Shown here: positions 28,560-38,094 of the stretch, one piece after another
How the letters are laid out: each line of letters starts with the position of its first letter
Position numbering within the stretch: the first letter of the stretch is position 1
DNA from: Massilia putida
GTDB taxonomy: Bacteria > Pseudomonadota > Gammaproteobacteria > Burkholderiales > Burkholderiaceae_D
DNA: 64,000 nucleotides
Reading direction: 5' to 3'
Assembly (NCBI RefSeq): GCF_001941825.1
Contig: NZ_CP019038.1
Coordinates: 4,650,001 to 4,714,000, forward strand
Notes under the pieces: generated by a model
What the model was told of the DNA's origin: nothing
The model's database searches: none
The model's input: the letters and a program-made list of their open reading frames with translations, nothing else
Translations under genes and position numbers: made by a program

Positions 28560-30131
28560 ATGCTCAAACACCTCAGCATCAAGACCCGCCTCATCTTCCT
28601 GACCGTACTGTTGAGTGCGGTTTCCCTCCTCGTCGGCATCGTCGGCCTCGTCAACCAGAGCGCGACGAATGCCGCGCTGGGCAGGGTCTACAACGACCGC
28701 GTCCTGCCGCTCGACCGGCTGAGCCACATCCTGACGTTGATGCTGCAGAACCAGAATGCGTTGTCGACTGCGGCGCTGACGCTTGACGCCGACAACGGTC
28801 CCGTCATCGCCGAAGTCGAGGCGCGCATCGCCGAGATCAGCGGTTTGTGGGACAAGTACAAGGCGACCAACCTGACGCCGGAAGAACAAGTCCTGGCACA
28901 GCAGTTCATCGACAGCCGCACGGCCTTCGTCCAGCAAGGCCTCAAGCCGACCATGGCCGCACTGCGCGGCAACGATCCCGAACGCCTCAAGCAACTCGTC
29001 AAGGGCCCGCTGAAGGAACGCTATCTGCCGGCGCAAAAGAACATGCAGGCGCTCGTGCGGCTGCAGCTGGACGTCGCGAAGGCGCAGTACGACGCGGCCC
29101 TGGCGCGCTACGAGCGCACGCGCAATCTGTCGGTCGCGCTGATCGTGTTCGGCGCGCTGGCGGGCGGTTTTGTTGCCATGTTGCTGATCCGCGACATCGG
29201 CGCGTCGCTGGCCGAAGCCGTCCGCTTGGCGCGCAGCGTGGCCGCCGGCGACCTCACCCAGACCGTGCACATCGAACACGACGACGAGGTGGGGCAGCTG
29301 TTGGCGGCGCTGCAGGCGATGACGACGTCGCTGGCCGGCATCGTCGGCGAGGTGCGCCGCGGCACCGACACGATCGCGACGGCATCGAACCAGATCGCGG
29401 CCGGCAGCCAGGACCTGTCGGCGCGTACCGAGCAGCAGGCGTCGTCGCTGGAAGAAACGGCGGCGTCGATGGAGCAACTGACGTCAAACGTGAAGAACAA
29501 TGCGGACAATGCGCGCCAGGCGAACACGCTGGCCGAGACGGCGTCCGGCGTGGCGGGACGCGGCGGCGACGTGATCCGCGCGGTGGTCGGCACGATGGGC
29601 GAGATCAGCGCCTCGTCGCGCCGCATCGCCGAGATCATCGGCGTGATCGACGCCATCGCGTTCCAGACGAATATCCTGGCCCTGAACGCGGCCGTGGAAG
29701 CGGCGCGCGCGGGCGAGCAGGGCCGCGGGTTCGCCGTCGTGGCGTCCGAGGTGCGCAATCTGGCACAGCGCTCGGCCGGGGCGGCGCGGGAAATCAAGCA
29801 GCTCATCGAGCATTCGGTCGAGCGCGTGGAGGCGGGCGGCCGCCTCGTCGAACAGGCCGGCGCCACGATGCAGGAAATCGTTACGAGCGTGCAGCGCGTC
29901 ACCGACATCATGGGCGAGATCACGTCGGCGAGCCGCGAGCAGACGGCCGGCATCGGCCAGATCAACGTCGCGGTGACGCAGATGGATCAGGTGACGCAGC
30001 AGAATGCGGCGCTGGTCGAGGAAGCGGCCGCCGCGGCCAGCGCGATGCGCGACGAGGCCGGGCGCCTGGCCGCGTCGGTCGGCGTGTTCCGGATCGGCGT
30101 GCAGTCGCGGCGGGCGCTGGCGCTGGCTTGA
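28560..30131 (+). CDS. Methyl-accepting chemotaxis protein (second copy)
   Basis: Chemoreceptor of 523 residues with TM1 at about 10-30, a four-helix-bundle sensor ([15 protein letters not shown]), TM2 at about 190-212, HAMP, and a signalling domain whose tip DNA is identical over 60 bases to the preceding gene. The sensor domains differ, so the two receptors probably see different ligands. The ATG at 28560 places the family start [11 protein letters not shown] first; it has no good Shine-Dalgarno, and the frame is open upstream to 28473. Its end faces the host-attachment-family gene. Confidence 0.92.
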   Translation: MLKHLSIKTRLIFLTVLLSAVSLLVGIVGLVNQSATNAALGRVYNDRVLPLDRLSHILTLMLQNQNALSTAALTLDADNGPVIAEVEARIAEISGLWDKYKATNLTPEEQVLAQQFIDSRTAFVQQGLKPTMAALRGNDPERLKQLVKGPLKERYLPAQKNMQALVRLQLDVAKAQYDAALARYERTRNLSVALIVFGALAGGFVAMLLIRDIGASLAEAVRLARSVAAGDLTQTVHIEHDDEVGQLLAALQAMTTSLAGIVGEVRRGTDTIATASNQIAAGSQDLSARTEQQASSLEETAASMEQLTSNVKNNADNARQANTLAETASGVAGRGGDVIRAVVGTMGEISASSRRIAEIIGVIDAIAFQTNILALNAAVEAARAGEQGRGFAVVASEVRNLAQRSAGAAREIKQLIEHSVERVEAGGRLVEQAGATMQEIVTSVQRVTDIMGEITSASREQTAGIGQINVAVTQMDQVTQQNAALVEEAAAAASAMRDEAGRLAASVGVFRIGVQSRRALALA

Positions 30132-30132
30132 T

Positions 30133-30600
30133 TCAGAACTTGGTCTTCTGCGCCTGCAGCTGCTCGCGCAGCTGGTGCGCGTTGCAGTGGCTGTAGTCCT
30201 TGTTCAGCTCCAGGTCGACGAGCGGCTTGAGCTGGTTGTCCAGCTGCCCGCGCAGCACGCCCAGGAACTTGGGCTCGGCCACCAGCTCAAGCTTCTGGAA
30301 GCGCTGCTCTTGCCAGCCCTTGAGCAGGAAGGCGCAGATGTCCTTGGCGAAGAATTCGGCGTCATGCTGTTCCGGCGTCTGCGCCGGCTGGTATTGCTTG
30401 TTCGGCGTGGCGCCACCCGTGTTGTGGATGCTCTGGCCGGCCGAGGTCGGGCCGAGGCGGTCCGTGTTGATGTCGATGTCGCGCAGGCGGGCATTGGCGC
30501 TGACCATGTCTTCGATTTCGATGTACGGCTGCTTGGGGTCCGATTCGGCGAAGATGCGTGCGCGGCCCGCGTCGGCGGATACGATCCAGGTGGTAGGCAT
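30133..30600 (-). CDS. Host attachment family protein
   Basis: Cytoplasmic protein of 155 residues of the 'protein required for attachment to host cells' family (AtsE-like). Landmarks are TWIVSADAGRARIFAES at the start, the DRLGPTSAGQSIHNTGGA linker, FAKDICAFLLKG and a C-terminal EPKFLGVLRGQLD. The biochemical role is unknown despite the name, which comes from an Agrobacterium attachment mutant. The ATG at 30600 is preceded by AGGGGAAAG, a good Shine-Dalgarno. Confidence 0.88.
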   Translation of the reverse strand: MPTTWIVSADAGRARIFAESDPKQPYIEIEDMVSANARLRDIDINTDRLGPTSAGQSIHNTGGATPNKQYQPAQTPEQHDAEFFAKDICAFLLKGWQEQRFQKLELVAEPKFLGVLRGQLDNQLKPLVDLELNKDYSHCNAHQLREQLQAQKTKF

Positions 30601-30719
30601 GCTTTCCCCTTTTGTCCAAAATAAATTTGAAGGTGTAGGCCCCACCGGGGCCATACAGGCTGAGGGGAAGTCTAGCGCAACCTGAATTTTCAGGCGGTAC
30701 GAAAGGGAACGTCGCAACG

Positions 30720-30802
30720 ACCTGCTGCGCGTCGCACGATCGTCGCGGACGGCGCGTCCGGCGATGCCCGCCGTACTTCCGCACAGCTGCGCTTCTCGAA
30801 CG
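30720..30802. repeat. Diverged dispersed repeat, copy B
   Basis: Shares ACCTGCTGCGCGTCGCA (30720-30736) and ACAGCTGCGCTTCTCGAACG (30783-30802) with the intergenic copy at 5751-5820. The middle is about 13 bases longer here. It lies between the host-attachment gene and the DUF2905 gene. Confidence 0.5.
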
Positions 30803-30838
30803 ACCTCGCTGCCGCTGCGCGCCTGCTAGACTGGCGCC

Positions 30839-31039
30839 ATGCAAAAACTCCTGATCGTCCTCGGCCTCGTGCTGCTCGCCGCGGGGCTTGCCTGGCCCTG
30901 GCTGCGCCGGCTGCCGCTGGGCCGCCTGCCCGGCGACATCCACGTCGTGCGGGACGGCTTCAGCTTCCACTTCCCCATCGTTACCTGCCTCATCATCTCC
31001 ATCGTCATCTCGTTGCTGCTGTGGATTTTCCGGCGCTGA
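30839..31039 (+). CDS. DUF2905 small membrane protein
   Basis: Protein of 66 residues with two predicted transmembrane helices (LLIVLGLVLLAAGLAWPWL, and VTCLIISIVISLLLWIF) joined by the family loop RLPLGRLPGDIHVVRDGFSFHFPI. This matches DUF2905 almost over its whole length. Function unknown. It precedes the TonB receptor on the same strand but is separated by 167 bases, so it is probably transcribed separately. Confidence 0.88.
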   Translation: MQKLLIVLGLVLLAAGLAWPWLRRLPLGRLPGDIHVVRDGFSFHFPIVTCLIISIVISLLLWIFRR

Positions 31040-31206
31040 GTCCGTGTGTCAAAAATATGACGCGCGGGTTCGCGATAGCAAGATTTGACAAACATGCTCG
31101 GAATTTCAACGAGACAATGCGCCCCATACGAAGACGAGAGACGCTGCAGCGTCCACGAATTCGAAACTGGCAAGGTTCTTTGATTACCACAGTTTTGGGA
31201 GAGCAC

Positions 31207-33852
31207 ATGAGACAGCAGATGGGACGGAATATCGTGACGCGCACCGCGATCGCGAGCGCCGTGGCGGTACTGGTGACGGGCATCGCGGCCGAGGCGCGGG
31301 CGCAGGACGACGCGAAGGCGACGCAGACCGTGATCGTGACGGGCGTGCGCGCCGCGCTCGAACAATCGCTGCGCCAGAAGCGCAATGCGGATGCCGTCGT
31401 CGAGGTGGTGACGGCCGAGGACATCGGCAAGATGCCCGACAAGAACGTGGCCGACGCGATCCAGCGCCTGCCCGGCGTGAACACGCAATCGTCCGCGGGC
31501 GGAGAAGGCGGCTTCGGCGAGAACGACCGCGTGAGCCTGCGCGGCACGAGCCCCAGCCTGCAGCAGACGCTGTTCAACGGCCACGCCATCAGCACGGGCG
31601 ACTGGTTCGTGCTGAACCAGTACGGCGGCAACGTGGGACGTTCGTCGAGCTTCTCGCTGCTGCCGTCGGAACTCGTGGGCTCCGTCGTCGTGCAGAAGAG
31701 CGCCACCGCCGATCTCGTCGAGGGCGGCGTCTCCGGCGCCATCAACGTGATCACGCGCCGACCGCTCGACTTCCGCCAGCCCCTGACGGTGGAAGCGTCC
31801 GTGCAGGCCAACTACAACGACCTCGCGAAAAAGACGGAGCCGCAGGTGTCGGCCCTCGTGAGCTGGAAGAACCCGGCGAATAATTTCGGCGTGCTGCTGC
31901 AGGGCTTTTCGGAAAAGCAGAGCGTGCGCCGCGACGGCCAGGAGATCCTCGGCTACACCCCGGTCAGCGCGACGAGCGCCGCCGCCATCGCGAATCCGTC
32001 GCTGGTGGGCGTGAAGGTCCCGACCTTCATCGGCGCCGCGCTGTTCGAGCAAAAGAAGAAGCGCGAAGGCGGCGCGTTCGACATCGAAGCGAAGCCGTCG
32101 CGCGACTTCGGCATCGACTTGAACGGCTTCTATTCGAAGCTGAAGGCGCCGCACCAGAACACGAACTGGCTGGCCGCGCCCGCGAACTCGATCAACAGTG
32201 CGAACCTGATTCCGACGAACCCCGTGATCCGCAACGGCACCCTCGTCGGCGCCGCGTTCTCCAGCAACTCGGGCGAGGTCGACAACATCTACCGTCCGGA
32301 TGCGGGCGGCGAATCGTGGTACCTGGACCTGAACGGCCGCTGGCGCGTGACGGAAGACCTGAGCTTCACGGGCAAGCTCGGTCGCACCCACGGCGTGGGC
32401 TTCGACCACAGCGACGTCTACTACCAGAACAACGTCGACGGCGGCATGGTGTACGCGCTGAACGGCATGACGCCTGCCACCGTGAGCTACCCGGGCGGGA
32501 ACACGACGAAGCCCGGATCGACGGCATGGGCGGGCGGCGGCGAAGCGCAATCGGTCGACAAGGAAAAGTACGCGCAGATCGACGGCGAATGGCGTCTGCA
32601 CGACAACCCGTGGATCCAGGCCGTGCGCTTCGGCACGCGCTGGACGGACCACAAGCGCACCGCCGAACACCCGCTGGAAACCCGTCCGGGCCCGAACGGC
32701 TTCTCGAATCCGGGACCGGCATGGAGCGGCCAGATGTATCCGGGCGACTTCGGCTCGGACCTCGGCGGCAGCGTCTACAACAACTACTTCAAGTACGACG
32801 GCGCGGCCCTCGGCGCCTGGGGCGCGGTGCCGGGCAACCGCCTGCTCGACTTCACGCTGCGCCACAACTGGCTGGACGAATTCAAGGTGGGCGAGAAGAC
32901 GGCGGCCGTCTACGGCATGGCCGATATCGGCGGCGACGGCTGGAGCGGCAACTTCGGCGTGCGCGCCGTCGAGACGCGCCAGACGACCGTCGTGAACCTG
33001 CCGGGCGGACCGAACCCGATCACCGGTTCCGCGTTCGGTCCGTACACGCCGACGACGTACGAACGCAAATACCGCGACTACCTGCCGAGCGCGAACGTGA
33101 AGTTCGACGTGCGTTCCGATCTCGTCGTCCGCGCCGGCATCGCCAAGACGATGGCGCGGCCTGACTACAGCGCGCTGGGCGGCTCGGTGTCGCTGAACGA
33201 CGACGCGCTGTCGGGCAGCGGCGGCAACGTCAAGCTCGATCCGATCCGCTCCGTCAACTACGACCTGTCGGCCGAGTGGTACTACATGCCGAAGGCGATG
33301 CTGTCGGCGGGCCTGTTCTACATGGATTTCAGCTCCATCGTCGCGCAGGGCACGAGCACGGGCAGCTATTACAACAACAAGCGCGGCGCGTTCACGGATT
33401 ACCAGATCACGTCGCCGTACAACACCAAGGCCACGAACAAAGGCGTTGAACTCAGCTGGCAGCAGCCGGTGTGGAACAACTTCGGCGTGCTCACCAACTA
33501 CACGTGGGCGGACGGCGAACTGGATGGCGGCGGCGAGATGCTCAACGCGTCCAAGAACACGTACAACGTGACGGGCTATTACGAGAACGACCGCTTCTCC
33601 GCGCGTCTCGCGTACAGCTACCGTTCGTCGTACAAGGCCGGCGTCGACCGCGGCGCGAGCCAGCACGTCGATTCGATGCCGTCGCTGGCGGCGTCCGTGA
33701 ACTTCAAGCTGAACGAACATCTGACCGTCACGTTCGATGCGCTGAACCTCACGAACGAGACGATCAAGATGTACGCCGAAAACAAGGACCAGCCGCGCGC
33801 CTTTTACTCGAACGGCCGCACCTTCTACCTCGGCCTGCGCGGCAAGCTCTGA
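31207..33852 (+). CDS. TonB-dependent outer-membrane receptor
   Basis: Receptor of 881 residues. A signal peptide (ending AEARAQ) is followed by a plug domain (VVEVVTAEDIGKMPDKNVAD, QRLPGVNTQ, VSLRGTSPS) and a beta-barrel that ends with the aromatic strand TFYLGLRGKL. The style (DIGKMPDKNVADAIQRLPGV) is that of the large Proteobacterial carbohydrate-uptake class. With the GH20 enzyme and transporter directly downstream, the likely ligand is chito-oligosaccharide or another N-acetylglucosamine oligomer. Energy comes from TonB-ExbBD encoded elsewhere. The ATG at 31207 follows GGGAGAGC. Confidence 0.92.
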   Translation: MRQQMGRNIVTRTAIASAVAVLVTGIAAEARAQDDAKATQTVIVTGVRAALEQSLRQKRNADAVVEVVTAEDIGKMPDKNVADAIQRLPGVNTQSSAGGEGGFGENDRVSLRGTSPSLQQTLFNGHAISTGDWFVLNQYGGNVGRSSSFSLLPSELVGSVVVQKSATADLVEGGVSGAINVITRRPLDFRQPLTVEASVQANYNDLAKKTEPQVSALVSWKNPANNFGVLLQGFSEKQSVRRDGQEILGYTPVSATSAAAIANPSLVGVKVPTFIGAALFEQKKKREGGAFDIEAKPSRDFGIDLNGFYSKLKAPHQNTNWLAAPANSINSANLIPTNPVIRNGTLVGAAFSSNSGEVDNIYRPDAGGESWYLDLNGRWRVTEDLSFTGKLGRTHGVGFDHSDVYYQNNVDGGMVYALNGMTPATVSYPGGNTTKPGSTAWAGGGEAQSVDKEKYAQIDGEWRLHDNPWIQAVRFGTRWTDHKRTAEHPLETRPGPNGFSNPGPAWSGQMYPGDFGSDLGGSVYNNYFKYDGAALGAWGAVPGNRLLDFTLRHNWLDEFKVGEKTAAVYGMADIGGDGWSGNFGVRAVETRQTTVVNLPGGPNPITGSAFGPYTPTTYERKYRDYLPSANVKFDVRSDLVVRAGIAKTMARPDYSALGGSVSLNDDALSGSGGNVKLDPIRSVNYDLSAEWYYMPKAMLSAGLFYMDFSSIVAQGTSTGSYYNNKRGAFTDYQITSPYNTKATNKGVELSWQQPVWNNFGVLTNYTWADGELDGGGEMLNASKNTYNVTGYYENDRFSARLAYSYRSSYKAGVDRGASQHVDSMPSLAASVNFKLNEHLTVTFDALNLTNETIKMYAENKDQPRAFYSNGRTFYLGLRGKL

Positions 33853-33854
33853 TC

Positions 33855-36362
33855 GTGTCGCAACGGGAATCGCTGGACGGCGCCGCGGTCGCGGTGTCGT
33901 GGGAATGCCTGTCCAACCTCGTCGCGGACGAGGTGTTCGCGGCGCGGCTGACGTTGACCAACGTGTCGGGCGCGCCGATCGCATCGGGGTGGGCCGTGTA
34001 TTTCAACACGTGCCGCCGCGTGCTGGCAGGCAGCGTGAGCGCGGGCTTCGACATCGAACACGTCAACGGCGACCTGTTCGCGCTGCGCCGCCCGGGCGGT
34101 GGGGCGTGGCTGCCGGGCGAGCTGCTGGACGTGCGCTACGAAGCCCAATTCTGGGCCATCAGCGTGACGGACGCGCCGCTCGGCTTCTACCTCGTCGAGG
34201 CAAGCGGACGCACGGTCGACCTGGGCGATCCGGAGATCAATCCGTTCGCGCGGCCGGAACAGCTGCAGCGCCATGCGCGCGACATGCTGCCGCCGGCCGA
34301 CGCGGCCTGGCGCTGGCGCGAGAACGCCGGCCTGCGCCTGCTGCCGGCCGAGGAGGTGGGCCGCATCACGCCCACGCCGATCTCGGCGCGTTTGAGCGCG
34401 GAACGTTGCCGCTTGTCGGCCGCGAGCGGCGTCGATGCAGGGGCCGCGCTGGCCGGCGAAGCGGTGCTGCTGCGTGCAGTGCTGGCTGGCCTGCCGCAAG
34501 GCGAGGGCGCACGCATCCTGCTGGAGATCGGTGCGGCGGTCGCCACCGCAGGGGCGGCCGAGGGGCCGGAGGCCTACTGTCTCGACATCCGCGAGGGCTC
34601 GATCCTCGTGCGCGGCGCCAGTGCGCATGGCGTGTTCAACGGCATCCAGACGCTGGCCCAGCTGCTGGACGACGATGGCTCCCTGCCGTGCGGCCGCGTG
34701 CTCGACGCGCCGCGCTTCGGCTACCGCGGCATGATGCTCGACGTGGCGCGCCACTTCGCGCCGGTGGACACCGTGCGGCGCCTGCTCGACTGCATGGCGC
34801 GCTACAAATTGAATCGTCTGCATCTGCACCTGACGGACGACGAGGGTTGGCGCCTCAAGATCGACGCGCTGCCGGAACTCACGGACATCGGCAGCAAACG
34901 GGGCGTGGCCCGCGGCCATGGCCTGCCGCTCGATGGCGGTCCCTTGCCGCCATCGTTCGGTTCCGGCGCCGACGTGGAGACGTCCTCCGGCACGGGTTGC
35001 TACGACGCGGACGACTTCATCGCGATCCTGCGTTACGCGCATGCGCGCCACATCGAGGTCATCCCGGAATTCAATCTGCCGGGCCACGCGCGGGCGGCCG
35101 TGCTGGCGATGCGCGCGCGCCACGACCGCCTGCGCGCGCAGGGAGATATCGAAGGCGCCGAACGTTATCTGCTGAGCGATCCGTACGACGCCTCCGTCTA
35201 CGAATCCGTGCAGCTGTGGCGCGACAACGTGATCTGCATCGCGCTGCCGTCCGTCGACCGTTTCATCGATACTGTCGTGGCCCACGTGGCCGCGCTGTAC
35301 CGCGAGGCCGGCGTGCCCCTGAAGGCCATCCACACGGGTGGCGACGAGGTGCCGCTCGGCGCCTGGGAAGGCTCGCCGCGCTGCCAGGCGCTGATGCGCG
35401 AACGCGGCTGGACGCAGGTGGGCCAGCTGCACGCGGACTTCGTCGGCCGCTGCCGCGCGATCCTGGCGCGCCACGGCCTCGTGTTCGCGGGTTGGGAAGA
35501 GACGGCGCTGGCGTATGACGACACTGCGGCGGGCGGCGGCGTCACGCCGCAGCCGGATCCGGGCTTCGCGGGCCCCGGCTTCCAGGTCTATGCGTGGAAT
35601 AACGCATGGGGCTCGGGCAAGGAGGACGTCGCGTACCGCCTCGCCAACGCCGGCTACGACGTGGTGCTGGCGAACGCCGCCAACCTGTATTTCGATCTCG
35701 CCTACGCCAAGGACCCGCAGGAGCCGGGCTATTACTGGGCCGGTTTCGTGGAGACGCGCCACGCGTTCGGTTTCTGCCCGCTGGACATGATCGTCAGCGC
35801 CGCCGACGACCCGATGGGGCAGGCCGTCCCGCCCGAGCGCCTGGCCGCGATGGCGCGCCTGACGCCGGAAGGACGGCGCCGCATCGTCGGCCTGCAGGGA
35901 CAGCTGTGGGGCGAGAATGCGCGCACGCGCGACCGCATCGAATACCTGGCCGCGCCGCGCCTGGTGGCGCTGGCGGAACGGGCGTGGGCGCCCGATCCCG
36001 GCTGGTGCGCCATCGACGATGCCGCGGCGCGTGCCCGCGCCATGGACGACGCGTGGAACGAATTCGCCAACCGCCTCGGCCAGAGAGAGTTGGCGCGCCT
36101 CGACCGCGCGCCGCTGGCCTACGGTTATCGTCTGCCGCCGCCTGGCGCCGTCGCCCATGGCCGGACGGTCCACGCGAATGTCGCCCTGCCGGGCCTCGCG
36201 CTGCATTACACTCTGGACGGCAGCGAGCCCGATGCCGCCAGCCCGCGCTACGTGGCGCCGGTGGAAGCCGGGCCGGACGCCGCCGAGTTCAAGGTCGCCA
36301 CCTTCGACACGCGCGGCCGCAAGAGCGCAACCGTCGTCATCGCACTGGACTCCCATGGATAG
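33855..36362 (+). CDS. GH20 beta-N-acetylhexosaminidase
   Basis: Enzyme of 835 residues that releases terminal N-acetylglucosamine. Domains: chitobiase N-terminal CHB_HEX (about 10-120), GH20b (about 165-285), catalytic barrel with the Asp497-Glu498 pair in HTGGDEVP, and CHB_HEX_C (HYTLDGSEPD) at the end. The start is GTG two bases after the receptor stop codon, with no signal peptide; chitobiases of this layout are usually exported. Cleavage may therefore be cytoplasmic, after import by the following transporter. The transporter start overlaps its end by 8 bases, so the three genes are one operon. Confidence 0.92.
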   Translation: MSQRESLDGAAVAVSWECLSNLVADEVFAARLTLTNVSGAPIASGWAVYFNTCRRVLAGSVSAGFDIEHVNGDLFALRRPGGGAWLPGELLDVRYEAQFWAISVTDAPLGFYLVEASGRTVDLGDPEINPFARPEQLQRHARDMLPPADAAWRWRENAGLRLLPAEEVGRITPTPISARLSAERCRLSAASGVDAGAALAGEAVLLRAVLAGLPQGEGARILLEIGAAVATAGAAEGPEAYCLDIREGSILVRGASAHGVFNGIQTLAQLLDDDGSLPCGRVLDAPRFGYRGMMLDVARHFAPVDTVRRLLDCMARYKLNRLHLHLTDDEGWRLKIDALPELTDIGSKRGVARGHGLPLDGGPLPPSFGSGADVETSSGTGCYDADDFIAILRYAHARHIEVIPEFNLPGHARAAVLAMRARHDRLRAQGDIEGAERYLLSDPYDASVYESVQLWRDNVICIALPSVDRFIDTVVAHVAALYREAGVPLKAIHTGGDEVPLGAWEGSPRCQALMRERGWTQVGQLHADFVGRCRAILARHGLVFAGWEETALAYDDTAAGGGVTPQPDPGFAGPGFQVYAWNNAWGSGKEDVAYRLANAGYDVVLANAANLYFDLAYAKDPQEPGYYWAGFVETRHAFGFCPLDMIVSAADDPMGQAVPPERLAAMARLTPEGRRRIVGLQGQLWGENARTRDRIEYLAAPRLVALAERAWAPDPGWCAIDDAAARARAMDDAWNEFANRLGQRELARLDRAPLAYGYRLPPPGAVAHGRTVHANVALPGLALHYTLDGSEPDAASPRYVAPVEAGPDAAEFKVATFDTRGRKSATVVIALDSHG

Positions 36363-37653
36363 CCTCCGTCCCGACCACCTGACACCCGCCGGACGCGGAC
36401 AAGCGCGCCATCCGCTGGCGTGGGTGCCTTCCCTGTACCTCGCGCAGGGCCTGCCGTTCTACGCCGTCGCCCTCGTCGCCGGGCTGATGTTCAAGAGCAT
36501 GGGCGTGCCGAACGAGCAGATCGCGCGCTGGACCGGCATGCTGGGGCTTGCCTGGGTGTTCAAGGCGTTGTGGAGTCCCTTCCTGGAACTGGCGGCCAGC
36601 AAGAAGCGCGTCGTCGTCGTGCTGCAGGTCACGGGCGGGATCGCGCTCGCGGCCCTCGCGCTCGTGCTGCAGCTGCCCGCGTGGTTCGCGCTGGCGATCG
36701 GTCTGCTGGCCGTGGTGTCGCTCGCGTCCAGCACGCACGACATCGCGGCCGACGGTTTATATATCGCGAGCTTGTCCGCGCGCCAGCAGGCCGCGTACGC
36801 CGGCTGGCAGGGCGCGTTCTTCAACGGCGCCAAATTCCTGTCGCTGGGCGGGCTCGTGATCCTCGCGGGGTTCCTGGAACAGCGCGTCGGCGCGCCGGCC
36901 GCGTGGGCGACCGTGTTCGGCTTGCTGGGCGGGTTGCTGGCGGGCCTGGGGTTGTATCACGCGTGGGCGCTGCCGGGGACGCTCACGCCGGCCGCCGCGG
37001 GCGCATCCATGCGCGGCACGGTGGCCGTTTTGGTGGACGTCGTGCGCGCCTTCTTCGCCAAGCCGGGCATCTGGATGGGCATCGTGTTCATCCTGCTGTT
37101 CCGCCTCGCGGAAGGGCAGGTGCAGACGATCGGTCCGCTGTTCCTGCGCGACGCGCGCGCGATCGGCGGTCTCGGGCTCTCGACGCAGGAAGTGGGCGCG
37201 ATCTACGGCACGGCCGGCACGGCGGCCTTCCTGGCCGGCAGCATCCTCGGCGGCTGGTTCACGTCGCGCGTGGGCCTCAAGCGCGCGATGCTCGTGCTGA
37301 TCCTGGCGATGAACGTGCCGAATCTCGTGTTCTGGTATCTGAGCACGATGCAGCCGTCCAGCCTTGGCTTGACCACGGTGGCGCTGTCGATGGAGATGTT
37401 CGGCTACGGCTTCGGTTTCGTCGGCATGATCCTGTTCATCATGCAGGTGATCGCGCCCGGCCGCTACCAGACCGCGCACTATGCGCTGGGGTCCGGCTTC
37501 ATGCAGCTGGGCTTCGTGCTGTCGAAGGTGGTCAGCGGCGACATCCAGCAACTGCTCGGCTATCGCCACTTCTTCCTGTGGGTCGTGCTGTCGGCGCTGC
37601 CCGTGCTCGTGCTCACACGCTTCGTGAAAATGACATCCGCCGAGCAGGGTTGA
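36355..37653 (+). CDS. AmpG-like MFS transporter
   Basis: Inner-membrane transporter of 432 residues, about 12 transmembrane helices, of the AmpG/acetyl-CoA-transporter branch of the major facilitator superfamily (WVPSLYLAQGLPFYAVALVAGLMFKSMGV at the start, LWSPFLE after helix 2, SSTHDIAADGLYI in the middle). AmpG itself imports N-acetylglucosamine-anhydromuropeptides; in this operon chitobiose or GlcNAc oligomers are more likely. Its ATG lies inside the end of the GH20 gene. The end is 2 bases from the convergent IF-1 gene. Confidence 0.88.
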   Translation: MDSLRPDHLTPAGRGQARHPLAWVPSLYLAQGLPFYAVALVAGLMFKSMGVPNEQIARWTGMLGLAWVFKALWSPFLELAASKKRVVVVLQVTGGIALAALALVLQLPAWFALAIGLLAVVSLASSTHDIAADGLYIASLSARQQAAYAGWQGAFFNGAKFLSLGGLVILAGFLEQRVGAPAAWATVFGLLGGLLAGLGLYHAWALPGTLTPAAAGASMRGTVAVLVDVVRAFFAKPGIWMGIVFILLFRLAEGQVQTIGPLFLRDARAIGGLGLSTQEVGAIYGTAGTAAFLAGSILGGWFTSRVGLKRAMLVLILAMNVPNLVFWYLSTMQPSSLGLTTVALSMEMFGYGFGFVGMILFIMQVIAPGRYQTAHYALGSGFMQLGFVLSKVVSGDIQQLLGYRHFFLWVVLSALPVLVLTRFVKMTSAEQG

Positions 37654-37655
37654 CG

Positions 37656-37919
37656 TCAGCGGCGGTACGTCGGGCGGCGCGCCGGCGCCGCGTTGCGTTT
37701 TTCGATGTGGCGGAACGTGATGCGGCCCTTGCTCAGGTCGTACGCCGACATTTCCAAGGTCACGCGGTCGCCCGCCAGGATGCGGATGTGGTGCTGGCGC
37801 ATCTTGCCCGACGTGTAAGCGATCAGTTTATGTCCATTGTCCAGGTCGACGCGAAAGCGCGAGTCGGGCAGGATTTCCTGGACGATGCCGTCCATTTCGA
37901 TGAGTTCTTCTTTGGCCAT
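37656..37919 (-). CDS. infA: Translation initiation factor IF-1 (paralogue with basic tail)
   Basis: S1-like OB-fold protein of 87 residues that binds the ribosomal A site with IF-2 and IF-3. Core motifs [38 protein letters not shown] and [23 protein letters not shown] are all present. Typical IF-1 has about 72 residues; the extra 15 residues ([16 protein letters not shown]) are strongly basic. Burkholderiales often carry two infA copies, and this isolated one away from the ribosomal operon looks like the second. A TATAAT hexamer on its strand lies near 38009-38014. Confidence 0.9.
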   Translation of the reverse strand: MAKEELIEMDGIVQEILPDSRFRVDLDNGHKLIAYTSGKMRQHHIRILAGDRVTLEMSAYDLSKGRITFRHIEKRNAAPARRPTYRR

Positions 37920-38047
37920 GGGGGTCCTGGGGTGGCGGGCGCGCGGCGGTTTGCCGGGCGTGGGGTGGGAGGAAAAAGCGGTGGACCGGGTATATATCCG
38001 GAAGGCATATTATAAAACAATTCGATGATTCATGGTTATAAGCCGTA

Positions 38048-38069
38048 TATACTCTGGTTGGAGTATAAT
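38048..38069 (+). promoter_or_regulatory. Palindromic operator overlapping a -10 box
   Basis: TATACTC-TGGTTG-GAGTATA (38048-38067) is a perfect 7-bp inverted repeat. A TATAAT hexamer (38064-38069) overlaps its right arm. The flanks carry two further GTATA elements (about 38045 and 38074). This is the kind of site a ribbon-helix-helix protein binds, and the next gene encodes one, so autorepression is likely (inference). Confidence 0.6.
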
Positions 38070-38094
38070 AGGCGTATAAACACGCGGAGACCCC

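Noticed and set aside
31021..31206. In-frame N-terminal extension of the TonB receptor from 31021
   Set aside because: The extension overlaps the DUF2905 gene, has no ribosome site, and would bury the signal peptide that begins at 31207.
30826..33984. A 1052-codon minus-strand open frame opposite the TonB receptor
   Set aside because: Shadow frame of high-GC codon bias; the plus strand has plug and barrel motifs and a ribosome site.
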